Shown here one piece after another: positions 6,440-13,784 of a stretch of DNA of 15,716 nucleotides. Position numbers and translations under genes: made by a program. The first letter of the stretch is position 1, and every line of letters begins with the position of its first letter. The stretch is from CAZVXI01 sp964631295 (GTDB lineage Bacteria; Planctomycetota; Phycisphaerae; Phycisphaerales; SM1A02): the NCBI GenBank assembly GCA_964631295.1, contig CAZVXI010000063.1, positions 1 to 15,716 of the forward strand, given 5' to 3'. Under the pieces are notes generated by a model, which was not told where the DNA came from, ran no database searches, and worked only from the letters and a program-made list of their open reading frames with translations.

Positions 6440-8473
6440 ATGGACACCACATACACCTTTGCTTCACGATCGACCACACGACTTGCACGGCTGCTGCGGA
6501 CCAGCGCAGCCGCGGGCGCACTGTTGATTGCTTCGCCCGCATTCGCCGACGGCGCATGCTGCCTGGAAGACGGCACATGCGCACAGATGTCATTCATCGA
6601 CTGCTATGTCAGTGATGGCCTCTACGCCGGCGAAGGAACCGACTGCCTGACGATGCAATGCGCCGGCGCGTGTTGTCTTCCAGACGGCACCTGCCAGCTT
6701 CTCTCAGAGATTGCCTGCAACGATGCCAACGGCCAGTACCACGGCAACGGCGTCGAATGCGGCTCAGTCATGTGCAATCTGACCGGTGCGTGCTGTCTCG
6801 GTGATGCAGGCTGCGTGCCGGGCACGACCTACTACGAATGCACGAATGCGTTCGCTGGCACGTGGATGGGGCTTGGCAGCGAATGCATCGGCTTGAACGC
6901 AGTCTCCTGCGAAGGCTCATGCTGCTTCGACGATCGCACCTGCGAGTCGTTCATGTCGCGTGATGATTGCGCGCAGGCTGGCGGCCAGTTCAATGGCTTT
7001 GGCAGCACATGCACAGTCCTTGGCGCGTGCGACCTCAACTCGCCGAATGCCGTCAATGCAGTTGTGCAGCATGTCCCGTTCAACTTCGTGATGATCAGCG
7101 GCGCGAACCGCGAGTTTCTCATCGACAAGTTCGATAATCAGGATGGCGCGTTGCAACTGCTTTCCGTATCCGTTGAAATCAGTGGCCAACTCCTGCTCGT
7201 CGCAGTTCTGCACAACAACGGAGATGCACCGATCGAGATGAGCGGCGCGCTCTCGATCAGTGAAGACCTCGAAGTTCGCTTCAGTGAGAACATCGTCGGC
7301 ATGCCAGTCGAGTACGCCTCGCTCTGGACGCCGACACTGCCGCTGAACAATCTGCCGCTGGTGAGCGGAGTTTCCTCATTGATGCCCGGAACATCCACGG
7401 CGTTCGAGAGTCCGTACATCTTCGCGCCGCCGAACGATGTGAACAAAGACACCTTTGATGTTGCTGCAGATGGTGCGCGGCTGGACCTGTCTCCGTTTGT
7501 AGCTGCTGACGATGACTCGATATTCACAGTTACAATGCGTGGCACCAGCATGCTCAGCTCGTCGCTGCAGGGACAGGGGTCGTTCTCTCACGCGCCGCAC
7601 CGCGCGATCGGCGACATCAAGGTGCGTTACGAATATGCCGTGCTGCGCGGCGCGTGCTGCCTGAGTACCGGTGGGTGCCTGGAATCGGTGACGCGGGCGG
7701 ACTGCGAAGACCACGCGATGTATGAGTCATGGACGCTTGGAGTCTCGTGCGCAACCGCCCAGTGCGATGCCGACGCTGTCGGAGCCTGCTGCCTCAGCGA
7801 CGGGACATGCGTCGGCGATGTGCTCGAGCGCACCTGTATGGAACAGCCGATGGTACTTGCCTGGCATCGCGGCGTAACCTGTAAACAAGCGGCGAATCTC
7901 TGCACGCCTGTTGGCGCGTGCTGCCTTTGTGACGGACAGTGCTTCGAAGACGTGACTGAGCGAGATTGCAACACCCTTGCCGGCGACTTTGGTGCGCCGC
8001 AGTTCCATGCGGGGATGTCATGCGCCGATGTGCAGGAAGCTGACCTGTGCAGCCCGCTGGGTGCGTGCTGTGTGCCGGAAGGACCCGATGGCTTCTGCAT
8101 GGATGTCTCCGAAGAGGAGTGCGCGACAGTTGACAACGCCATCTGGCAGCCATGTGTGACATGCGCGACATCGGAATGTGAGCCGGTCGGCGCGTGTTAC
8201 GTGCCCTTTGCAACCTGCCATGTCATGCCCGAGAGCGAATGCCTCATTCTCGGTGGCAGCTTCTTCGCCAATGCATCATGCCAGTTTGTGCCCGGCTCAT
8301 GCGACGGCGATGCGAGTGACAACGGCTTCGTCGATCTCGAGGATCTTCTGATTGTCCTCGCCGAATGGGGGGGCAATGGTCCTGGCGATCTCAACGACGA
8401 CCAGATCGTCGACCTGCGCGACCTGCTCAATGTCATCGCCAACTGGGGCAACGACTGTACATCCGCGCCGTAG
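6440..8473 (+). CDS. exported cysteine-module protein with choice-of-anchor-E-like domain and dockerin-like pair (copy 2)
   Basis: The start is ATG 6440 behind GGAGGGG (6428-6434); the open frame extends upstream to 6326, but that extension is arginine-rich and non-coding in character. The product is 677 residues. The signal peptide ends PAFA near residue 36. Four cysteine modules start near residues 38, 76, 116 and 159 (GSCC). A central domain at about 198-402 contains FLIDKFDNQDGALQLL, LQGQGS and DIKVRYEY, aligned in order with copy 1. Five modules follow, starting near 404, 448, 492, 541 and 584 (GACY). The dockerin-like loops are D624, S626, N628, D635 and D650, N652, D654, D661. Compared with copy 1 there is one extra module after the central domain. 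The two genes lie in tandem, 240 bases apart, and clearly arose by duplication. Function unknown; an extracellular disulfide-rich architecture is inferred. Confidence 0.85.
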   Translation: MDTTYTFASRSTTRLARLLRTSAAAGALLIASPAFADGACCLEDGTCAQMSFIDCYVSDGLYAGEGTDCLTMQCAGACCLPDGTCQLLSEIACNDANGQYHGNGVECGSVMCNLTGACCLGDAGCVPGTTYYECTNAFAGTWMGLGSECIGLNAVSCEGSCCFDDRTCESFMSRDDCAQAGGQFNGFGSTCTVLGACDLNSPNAVNAVVQHVPFNFVMISGANREFLIDKFDNQDGALQLLSVSVEISGQLLLVAVLHNNGDAPIEMSGALSISEDLEVRFSENIVGMPVEYASLWTPTLPLNNLPLVSGVSSLMPGTSTAFESPYIFAPPNDVNKDTFDVAADGARLDLSPFVAADDDSIFTVTMRGTSMLSSSLQGQGSFSHAPHRAIGDIKVRYEYAVLRGACCLSTGGCLESVTRADCEDHAMYESWTLGVSCATAQCDADAVGACCLSDGTCVGDVLERTCMEQPMVLAWHRGVTCKQAANLCTPVGACCLCDGQCFEDVTERDCNTLAGDFGAPQFHAGMSCADVQEADLCSPLGACCVPEGPDGFCMDVSEEECATVDNAIWQPCVTCATSECEPVGACYVPFATCHVMPESECLILGGSFFANASCQFVPGSCDGDASDNGFVDLEDLLIVLAEWGGNGPGDLNDDQIVDLRDLLNVIANWGNDCTSAP

Positions 8474-8485
8474 TCTGACGATCTG

Positions 8486-8510
8486 AGCCATCAGCGAATC
8501 AGTGATGGCT
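8486..8510. terminator. stem-loop between convergent genes
   Basis: AGCCATCA (8486-8493) and TGATGGCT (8503-8510) form a perfect 8-base stem with a 9-base loop between two genes that run towards each other. It overlaps the last codons of the minus-strand gene. There is no T-run on either side, so a bidirectional terminator role is plausible but unproven. Confidence 0.4.
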
Positions 8511-9105
8511 GCGTCGTCGGCTTGTCGTCACGGAAACGAAGGCGCATCAGGTTGCAGACAATCGGCGCGCGACCTGATGCGTCCGTGAAGTCAACAACAA
8601 TGTCGAGCCGGTCGGCCTGGCGTCGGTCATACGTGATCGATTCCAGGTCGCCTTCGTTGACGGGCTCGAATCGCACAAGCCGGTCTTCCAGTGATCGCAT
8701 CTTCAGCGTGATCGGCTCGTCTTCCCAGGCTGCCAGCTTTGCATTGTAGTGGACCAGCCGCAGATAGATGCCGTCTGCTTCTTCGGTGATGCTGAGCATC
8801 TCGAGCATGTCGATCTCACCTTCAGCGCTGATCCACCTGAACATGCCAATGATGTTGCCTGCCGTCGGGTTCGACCAGTGCTCTTCAGCAGTGTCTGCCC
8901 CGACATGGCCGCTCCATTGCCCGGCGAGGAACGCGAGATCGTTGATCGTCGGCTTCTCCGGCTTTGTCGTGGCATCCTGCCCGGCATTGCCGAGGCCGGC
9001 CGGCGCGAACGCGAGCGACCCCGCAGCAAGAAGAGCGCATGCGCATGTGATGATGGCTGCCACGAGCCAACCGCCCGCGTTGTGCGAGTGATGTGTGTTG
9101 AGCAT
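8491..9105 (-). CDS. exported DUF6265-like protein
   Basis: The start is the ATG whose first base is 9105, giving 204 residues beginning MLNTHHSHNAGG. On the minus strand AGGAG (plus-strand 9114-9118) lies eight bases upstream, which favours it over the in-frame start at 9129. Residues about 12-34 are a hydrophobic signal or membrane anchor. Residues about 52-130 contain LAFLAGQWSGHVG, AEEHWSNPTAGNIIGMFRW and DMLEMLSITEEADGIYLRL. These match the FLAGxW...EEHW..P..G..GMxR pattern of the DUF6265 family, which has no established biochemical role. It runs convergently towards the second cysteine-module gene and divergently from the transporter gene. There is no internal sign of damage. Confidence 0.8.
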   Translation of the reverse strand: MLNTHHSHNAGGWLVAAIITCACALLAAGSLAFAPAGLGNAGQDATTKPEKPTINDLAFLAGQWSGHVGADTAEEHWSNPTAGNIIGMFRWISAEGEIDMLEMLSITEEADGIYLRLVHYNAKLAAWEDEPITLKMRSLEDRLVRFEPVNEGDLESITYDRRQADRLDIVVDFTDASGRAPIVCNLMRLRFRDDKPTTQPSLIR

Positions 9106-9239
9106 TGTCTGGTCTCCTGAGGCTCGCACTGCACAGGCAGGCGTATGTGCACTTGATACGTGTCCAGCTTCAATCCGTCAAAGTTTATGCATCGTGCGAT
9201 CCGTCGGGCGCACGGGTGAAGCTACACTCGGCCCGCCGT

Positions 9240-9992
9240 ATGGAAACACAGCAGATCATCATTATTTGCCTCGTGCTTGCGATGGCCAGCGGCCTGCAGA
9301 CAGTCGCAGGCTTCGGGTTCGGCATGGTCGCCATCCCGTTGATGATGCTCGTCGGCGACCTGCAGTCGTTTGAAGCGATTGCCATTGCCACAATCTGTGT
9401 GATCACGCAGACGGCAATTGCCGCGCACCACCTGCGACGACACATCGACTGGCGCGTGGTGGGGGCAATGGTCGGCCTGGCGGGCGTCACTGTCCCGCTC
9501 GGGGTGCTGATTCAGCATCAGGCCACGGAACTCGATCCCGAGCGTGTCGGACAGGTGTATGGCGTGTTGATTCTGCTCGCACTGATCGCCCGGCATGTCT
9601 GGCGGATCGAGCCGCGCCCGTCGCTGCATCGCGGCTGGATGCTGGTTGCAATGGGGGCATGCGGCACGCTTGCGGGATTCGCAGGGATGGGCGGCCCTCC
9701 AGCGGTGATGTGGGTGATGGCGCACACATGGTCGGCGGCCAAGGCCCGAGTCACGCTGTGGATGTTGTTCATCGGCATAGCGCCGGTCCAGCTGATTCTT
9801 ATGTCCCTCAAGTTTGGCGGCGATGTGCCACGCGCAGCAGGGCTCGGGCTGCTGTTTGCCCCGGCCTGCCTGCTCGGCCTCATCCCTGGCCTGTGGATCG
9901 GCAAGCATCTGTCTTCCAGCCACTTACGAATCATCGCAGAGTTGATTCTGCTGGCGATCTCGATGTCAGTCATCTTCCGGCCGATTTTCTGA
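9240..9992 (+). CDS. TauE/SafE-family membrane transporter (putative anion exporter)
   Basis: From ATG 9240 the product is 250 residues, a normal size for this family. The open frame continues upstream to 9105, but the extra 45 residues are not membrane-like. No clear ribosome binding site precedes ATG 9240. A TACACT at 9223-9228 lies only 12 bases before it, so a very short leader is possible. Two homologous halves are visible, each with the glycine-rich family signature: GLQTVAGFGFGMVAIPLMML near residue 18 and GTLAGFAGMGGPPAVMWVMA near residue 143. I count about seven or eight hydrophobic segments. Family members export sulfite, sulfoacetate or related organosulfur anions; the substrate here is unknown. 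The last 14 codons recur almost exactly at 13848-13889, next to rpsO. Confidence 0.87.
   Translation: METQQIIIICLVLAMASGLQTVAGFGFGMVAIPLMMLVGDLQSFEAIAIATICVITQTAIAAHHLRRHIDWRVVGAMVGLAGVTVPLGVLIQHQATELDPERVGQVYGVLILLALIARHVWRIEPRPSLHRGWMLVAMGACGTLAGFAGMGGPPAVMWVMAHTWSAAKARVTLWMLFIGIAPVQLILMSLKFGGDVPRAAGLGLLFAPACLLGLIPGLWIGKHLSSSHLRIIAELILLAISMSVIFRPIF
9951..9992 (+). repeat. left copy of a 42-base direct repeat (3' end of the transporter gene)
   Basis: This is the final 42 bases of the transporter gene, including its TGA. It matches 13848-13889 at 41 of 42 positions (T at 9970 against C at 13867). Sequence after the two stop codons shows no similarity. The copies are 3897 bases apart and bracket the pentamer repeat and the four-gene operon. 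Confidence 0.9.
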
Positions 9993-10020
9993 TCGGCTGT
10001 GAGTGAGCGGTGGATAACTG

Positions 10021-10070
10021 TGCCTTGCCTTGCCTTGCCTTGCCTTGCCTTGCCTTGCCTTGCCTTGCCT
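10021..10070 (+). repeat. perfect pentanucleotide microsatellite, (TGCCT)10
   Basis: Ten uninterrupted copies of TGCCT occupy these 50 bases. They start 28 bases after the transporter stop and end 10 bases before the -35 element of a candidate promoter. All frames crossing it are unsupported, and the frame of the downstream gene is closed by TAG at 10088-10090, so the repeat appears non-coding. Confidence 0.95.
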
Positions 10071-10080
10071 TGGGCATGGA

Positions 10081-10108
10081 TTGGCTGTAGCGTGGACGGC
10101 ACTACACA
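10081..10108 (+). promoter_or_regulatory. candidate promoter of the four-gene operon
   Basis: TTGGCT (10081-10086) and TACACA (10103-10108) are 16 bases apart. Transcription would begin near 10115, leaving only about six bases before ATG 10121, so the first gene may be nearly leaderless. The TGCCT repeat occupies roughly -45 to -95 relative to that start, where upstream activators or UP elements act. Confidence 0.4.
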
Positions 10109-10120
10109 GCGGGGTTTCGG

Positions 10121-11527
10121 ATGCAGTTGTTGGCTGTCACAGTTCTGGTTCACGTCGGGGTCGCTTGTACGACCCCCGAGCCAACGGTGCCGCAGCCGAG
10201 GCAGGACGAGACGAGCGCCATCGAGGCGATTCCTGAGGCGTTCCGGGAGTCGGCGGAACGGTCCTTGGAGGGAAATGAGCATGCGCTGCGGCGCTTTATA
10301 CTCGTTCTCGACGTGTCTGCCGAGCAAGAACACGCGATTCGTCGGGCGCACAGTCGCACCCGAAGTGAATACCTCGGCAAGTTGACTGGTGCATATGGTG
10401 CGTTCGAGGCGGCGCGGAGCGACTTTGAGCGACAACTCGCGTCCGACCCGTTGTTCCAGGCAGGGGCCAACCGCAGACTGCCCGAGACGCTGAACGACCG
10501 TCGTCGCTTGCTCTTGTATCGGGCAGCACAACGTAAAGGGTGGCCGATTCCCCCCGATGCATATCCTGCGAGCGTGCGGGCGGACGTGCAACGCGAAGAG
10601 TCTCGACTGTCCGCATCTCTCAGATCATTGAAGAGCGAATGGGATGAGGCGTTCTCTCACGCCGTTGTTGCGATACTCATCGATGAGCAGCGCGGTCGGA
10701 TGCACACGGCTAAGAGTTCGTACGTCATCGGAACACCCGCTGGTGCTGTGTCCGGAGTGCCTTCCGAGGGTGCGACGATCCCAGGGGCTGGAATCGCGTT
10801 CTGGTTCGATGCGCGACTCCTGACTGACCAGCGTCTGGAAGTTCGCGGCGTGTTGCCCGCGTGCGTGCTGGCATTCCGTGAGGCGTTTGGCGACGCAGCC
10901 ATCGTTGAAACCCCGCCGGGTATCGTCGAGCTCATCGATCGGTACGAAGCCCGCTGGGCGCGCTACATGCGCCGCATGGACGATTTACACCCGGACCCGA
11001 ACGATACGGAAGCCGAGCGAGCCGCGACGCTGAAGTTGTTATCGGCGCATTTTGCGGACGAGCGGCCAGTGCGATGGTCCCTCGATCTTCAGACGGGCAT
11101 CTACGACATACTGCTTGCGCGGATGGGGATCGAGATCGCGCACATGTGGATGGATGCGACGAACCGGCTCCTGCATACCCGTGTGTATCGTGAATGGAGT
11201 CGTCTCGACGCTGAGTTCGACGAATCGCTCGAGTTGTGTGCCATACTGGGAGGCAACGAAGCCACTCGTCAGGCGATCTCCGATTTGCGAGATGAATACC
11301 TGCGTGAAATCGATGCGGTGGAGGAAGAACTGATCCGGGCGTCGCGATCGGTCGCGTTTGTGACACGCGGCGATCTGACAAGCCGCGACACCGAGTCGCG
11401 ACGTGCCCTCGACAAGTCGATCGAGCGAGCAATCCACCACCGCGAATCGTTTGAGAATCGGTTAGCCGCCATCAAGTCCATGACAAGCTCGGGCAAGACT
11501 CGAAATGATGAAAGGGCATCCCAATGA
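10121..11527 (+). CDS. putative lipoprotein, mostly helical, unknown function
   Basis: The product is 468 residues from ATG 10121; TAG at 10088-10090 closes the frame upstream and no other start lies between. Residues 1-15 are hydrophobic and are followed by Cys16 in VGVACTTPEP, which looks like a lipoprotein cleavage site although the lipobox is not canonical. The mature part is rich in Arg, Glu, Ala and Leu. It has long stretches that look alpha-helical, for example around residues 60-110, 160-185 and 380-425, and may form coiled coils. No known catalytic motif was recognised. It is the first gene of an operon: its TGA at 11525-11527 overlaps the ATG at 11524 of the next gene. An envelope location is inferred. 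Residues after about 440 are polar and probably disordered. Confidence 0.75.
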   Translation: MQLLAVTVLVHVGVACTTPEPTVPQPRQDETSAIEAIPEAFRESAERSLEGNEHALRRFILVLDVSAEQEHAIRRAHSRTRSEYLGKLTGAYGAFEAARSDFERQLASDPLFQAGANRRLPETLNDRRRLLLYRAAQRKGWPIPPDAYPASVRADVQREESRLSASLRSLKSEWDEAFSHAVVAILIDEQRGRMHTAKSSYVIGTPAGAVSGVPSEGATIPGAGIAFWFDARLLTDQRLEVRGVLPACVLAFREAFGDAAIVETPPGIVELIDRYEARWARYMRRMDDLHPDPNDTEAERAATLKLLSAHFADERPVRWSLDLQTGIYDILLARMGIEIAHMWMDATNRLLHTRVYREWSRLDAEFDESLELCAILGGNEATRQAISDLRDEYLREIDAVEEELIRASRSVAFVTRGDLTSRDTESRRALDKSIERAIHHRESFENRLAAIKSMTSSGKTRNDERASQ

Positions 11528-11991
11528 AGAGAACCCGCATGACCATGATACTCGCGTGTAGCGGTGTGGCCACGAGTGTGGCTTTGACCACCTTTGCAAT
11601 GGATGACCCGACGTTCACGGATTGTCAGCATGTCTTTGACGTTGCGGTGAACAAACTCTGTACGGACTTGGCTCCCTGTACGATTTCATGGGACTGTGAA
11701 GCGAACGGAGTAATCTGTGAGGATGCCTGTTTCAACAGTGGCGGCGCGATGCACGAAGATTGTGGCCGTCCGTTTGTGGGGGGTCCGGGCCAGCACTCCG
11801 AGTGTTACCCATCAGGGATCGGTGAAGTTTCCGGAAATAAGTGTCAGATCTTGTATGGATGTGGTGTGAAGGGCATGGGGACGTGCAGGCCATTGGCTGG
11901 CTATGCGGGTCAGTTCGAGTGCTCGCCTGATATAATAACGGAGGGCTACTGTGCGCGACTTTATTGCACAGATCTGGTGTTTACGCCCTGA
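11524..11991 (+). CDS. small exported protein with 14 cysteines
   Basis: The product is 155 residues from ATG 11524, which overlaps the previous stop as ATGA and implies translational coupling. Residues 1-25 form a signal peptide ending TTFA. The mature part of about 130 residues has 14 cysteines, an even number compatible with seven disulfides. They occur in pairs of segments such as LCTDLAPC, VICEDAC and EGYCARLYC. The spacing differs from the GACC modules in the left part of the window, so this is a different cysteine-rich family. No catalytic motif is visible. It could be a structural surface protein, an inhibitor or a secreted ligand; I do not recognise it. Its 3' end overlaps the next gene by 41 bases. 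Confidence 0.72.
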   Translation: MKRTRMTMILACSGVATSVALTTFAMDDPTFTDCQHVFDVAVNKLCTDLAPCTISWDCEANGVICEDACFNSGGAMHEDCGRPFVGGPGQHSECYPSGIGEVSGNKCQILYGCGVKGMGTCRPLAGYAGQFECSPDIITEGYCARLYCTDLVFTP

Positions 11992-12985
11992 CGTGGGCTC
12001 CAGGATTGCAGCTGTTTTGAGTGTGTTTGCAATCGCGATGACGATCGCTCATGGATCGTCTGATGCAGGGGCGCCACCAGACATCGACCGCGCCTTGGCT
12101 GTGATGCGTTCGATCGAGACGCGGGCTGTCGGATTCGAAACTCGGTTCCGTTTTCTGGTTGAGAATCGAGATAGTGACGGCGAGGACATGTTGCGATACG
12201 AGACAGTAGCCACGTGGCGAGTGGATCGTGATCGTGTGGCTGGGGAAGAGGTGCCGCAGGGTGAAGCCCCCAATCTCATCGTGAAGCGGTGGTGGACTGG
12301 CAGCGAGTTCGTCAAGCTCCCGTTGTCGCGCGAGACCTTGGAGCCGGCCGGACCGATGCAGGTGAGTTGGTATTTTCATGCCAGTCTGCCAAGTTTCGCT
12401 GCGGTGTTTAACCACTGCGCGGGCTATCATCACAGTTCGCAGACTGGGCTCCCTATGGCTGTTGCGCTGGCCGACAACGTCAAGGTAGAGACGACAGAAG
12501 AGCGGATGGTTGTGCGTTACGCTTCAGGCGAGAGCCCTCGTTTTACTCTGACCATTGATTTGTTGCCAGAGCCACGGTATCAGTCGTGGGTCATGGAGTT
12601 GCGACGCGCCGATGGCGACGGGTGGCATGAATACGCGCGTTACCACGTTGAGGAATGGATGGAGTGTCGTACTCTCTCGCTACCACAGCGAGCCGTGTGT
12701 GTCTTCAACGCACCTCGTCCCGACGGATCCATCGCGCGCGGAAAGCACGTTTTTGAGCGTTTGGATGCGCGCATCGTTGATGACCGAGAGACAGTCGACG
12801 CGTGGTTTGATATCCCATATATCGTCGGGACGCGCGTCGTGAACAGAGCATCCGGGATTCAGTGGACAGTCGGACAATCGACACTCATCGTTGATGACCT
12901 GGCGTATGACATTGGCCAGCCGATCTGGACTGATCCGACGGCCAAGATCGCCGAACTCCTTGCGGAGGTAAGCAAGAGCAGATGA
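11951..12985 (+). CDS. exported protein of unknown function
   Basis: GTG 11951 is chosen because GGAGGG at 11940-11945 is ideally spaced. This gives 344 residues and a 41-base overlap with the previous gene. GTG 11993, one base after that gene's stop, is an alternative that removes 14 residues but has no clear ribosome binding site. Residues about 16-35 are a hydrophobic signal segment. The mature part begins DIDRALAVMRSIETRAVGFETRFRF and then alternates polar and hydrophobic residues in a way suggesting a beta-rich fold. Periplasmic lipid-binding folds of the LolA type have a similar general feel, but I see no specific motif to support that. Its stop overlaps the next ATG (12982). Function unknown; envelope or periplasmic location inferred. 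Confidence 0.7.
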   Translation: MRDFIAQIWCLRPDVGSRIAAVLSVFAIAMTIAHGSSDAGAPPDIDRALAVMRSIETRAVGFETRFRFLVENRDSDGEDMLRYETVATWRVDRDRVAGEEVPQGEAPNLIVKRWWTGSEFVKLPLSRETLEPAGPMQVSWYFHASLPSFAAVFNHCAGYHHSSQTGLPMAVALADNVKVETTEERMVVRYASGESPRFTLTIDLLPEPRYQSWVMELRRADGDGWHEYARYHVEEWMECRTLSLPQRAVCVFNAPRPDGSIARGKHVFERLDARIVDDRETVDAWFDIPYIVGTRVVNRASGIQWTVGQSTLIVDDLAYDIGQPIWTDPTAKIAELLAEVSKSR

Positions 12986-13752
12986 GCAATATCAGGGGCA
13001 TGCTTATCGGGTGTCGTGCGTTGGTCTTCGGCGTTGTATTGGCCATCACCGGCTCGTGTGCAGAACTGCCTGACGGCCCTGATGCTGATGCCCAACCAAC
13101 GCCGTGGTTGGCAGTGCCCGCGCTGCACGACTTCGGACAGGTTCGCATTCCTGGCGATCGAACGCCGGTGGAACTTGTTCACACCTTCGAACTTGTGAAT
13201 GCGTCTGGCCGCCGCATCGTGATTGATGAGTTGGTTGGTTCTTGTGGTTGTTTGCAGGCGGAGGCATCTGCCAAGGTTGTCGAGCCCGGTGCGCCGTTGG
13301 AGATTGATGTGGCAATGGCAATCAAGACAAGTGGCCGTAAGACCGAACGTGTGAGGATCATCACATCGGACGAGAGCGCACCAATCGAGACGATCACACT
13401 GACGGCGGTCGGTGTGGTTGATGCCACGATCCTTGGGTTCCCGCGGTATCTGTCCCTCGCACCTGATGAGGATCGCACGATGACGCTCGCCGCAATCTAC
13501 GCGTCGCCCGACGTCACGCCTCCAGCGCCCATGTTCGAGACCCCTGAAGGCGTTGAGGCGACGTTTGCCGGATGGGGACGGGTGACGCCTGCCTTGGCCG
13601 ATACCGCGGGGACGGCGATACGGTGGCAAGGCGAGGTGACGTTCCGCGCCAATCGCTCGCTCCAGCCGTATGAGTGCGCGGAGGTACACCTTGAGGGGTT
13701 GGCCGACTATGTGGTTGTCGTCTTCCTCGATCGGCCGGCGGAGGATCGCTAG
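12982..13752 (+). CDS. DUF1573-like lipoprotein
   Basis: The product is 256 residues from ATG 12982, which overlaps the previous TGA as ATGA. The N-terminal hydrophobic segment ends at Cys26 in AITGSC, a likely lipid attachment site. Residues about 43-145 match the DUF1573 pattern: HDFGQVRIPGDR, then HTFELVNASGRRIVIDEL, then GSCGC at residues 86-90, then VVEPGAPLEI. This is an immunoglobulin-like beta sandwich with a conserved CGC pair, common in exported Bacteroidetes and planctomycete proteins, without a settled function. Residues about 147-256 form a second region that I do not recognise. It is the last gene of the operon and ends at TAG 13750-13752, about 160 bases before the rpsO promoter. 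Confidence 0.82.
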   Translation: MSNIRGMLIGCRALVFGVVLAITGSCAELPDGPDADAQPTPWLAVPALHDFGQVRIPGDRTPVELVHTFELVNASGRRIVIDELVGSCGCLQAEASAKVVEPGAPLEIDVAMAIKTSGRKTERVRIITSDESAPIETITLTAVGVVDATILGFPRYLSLAPDEDRTMTLAAIYASPDVTPPAPMFETPEGVEATFAGWGRVTPALADTAGTAIRWQGEVTFRANRSLQPYECAEVHLEGLADYVVVVFLDRPAEDR

Positions 13753-13784
13753 ACTGCGACGCTCACAAGCGGCTTCAGCAACGG

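Noticed and set aside
10021..10070. CRISPR array
   Set aside because: The units are five bases, uninterrupted and without spacers.
9999..10385. phase-variable coding through the TGCCT repeat
   Set aside because: A GTG at 9999 opens a frame through the repeat. Joining it to the downstream gene would need loss of one unit, but the downstream frame has TAG at 10088-10090 between the repeat and its ATG. The repeat therefore cannot switch that protein by frameshifting.
9518..10591. 357-residue minus-strand frame crossing the pentamer repeat
   Set aside because: It overlaps the transporter and lipoprotein genes antisense and contains a repetitive ARQGK run that merely translates the TGCCT repeat.
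12859..13689. 276-residue minus-strand frame
   Set aside because: It is opposite the DUF1573-like gene, which has a clear family motif; the antisense product is His/Arg/Cys-rich without domains.
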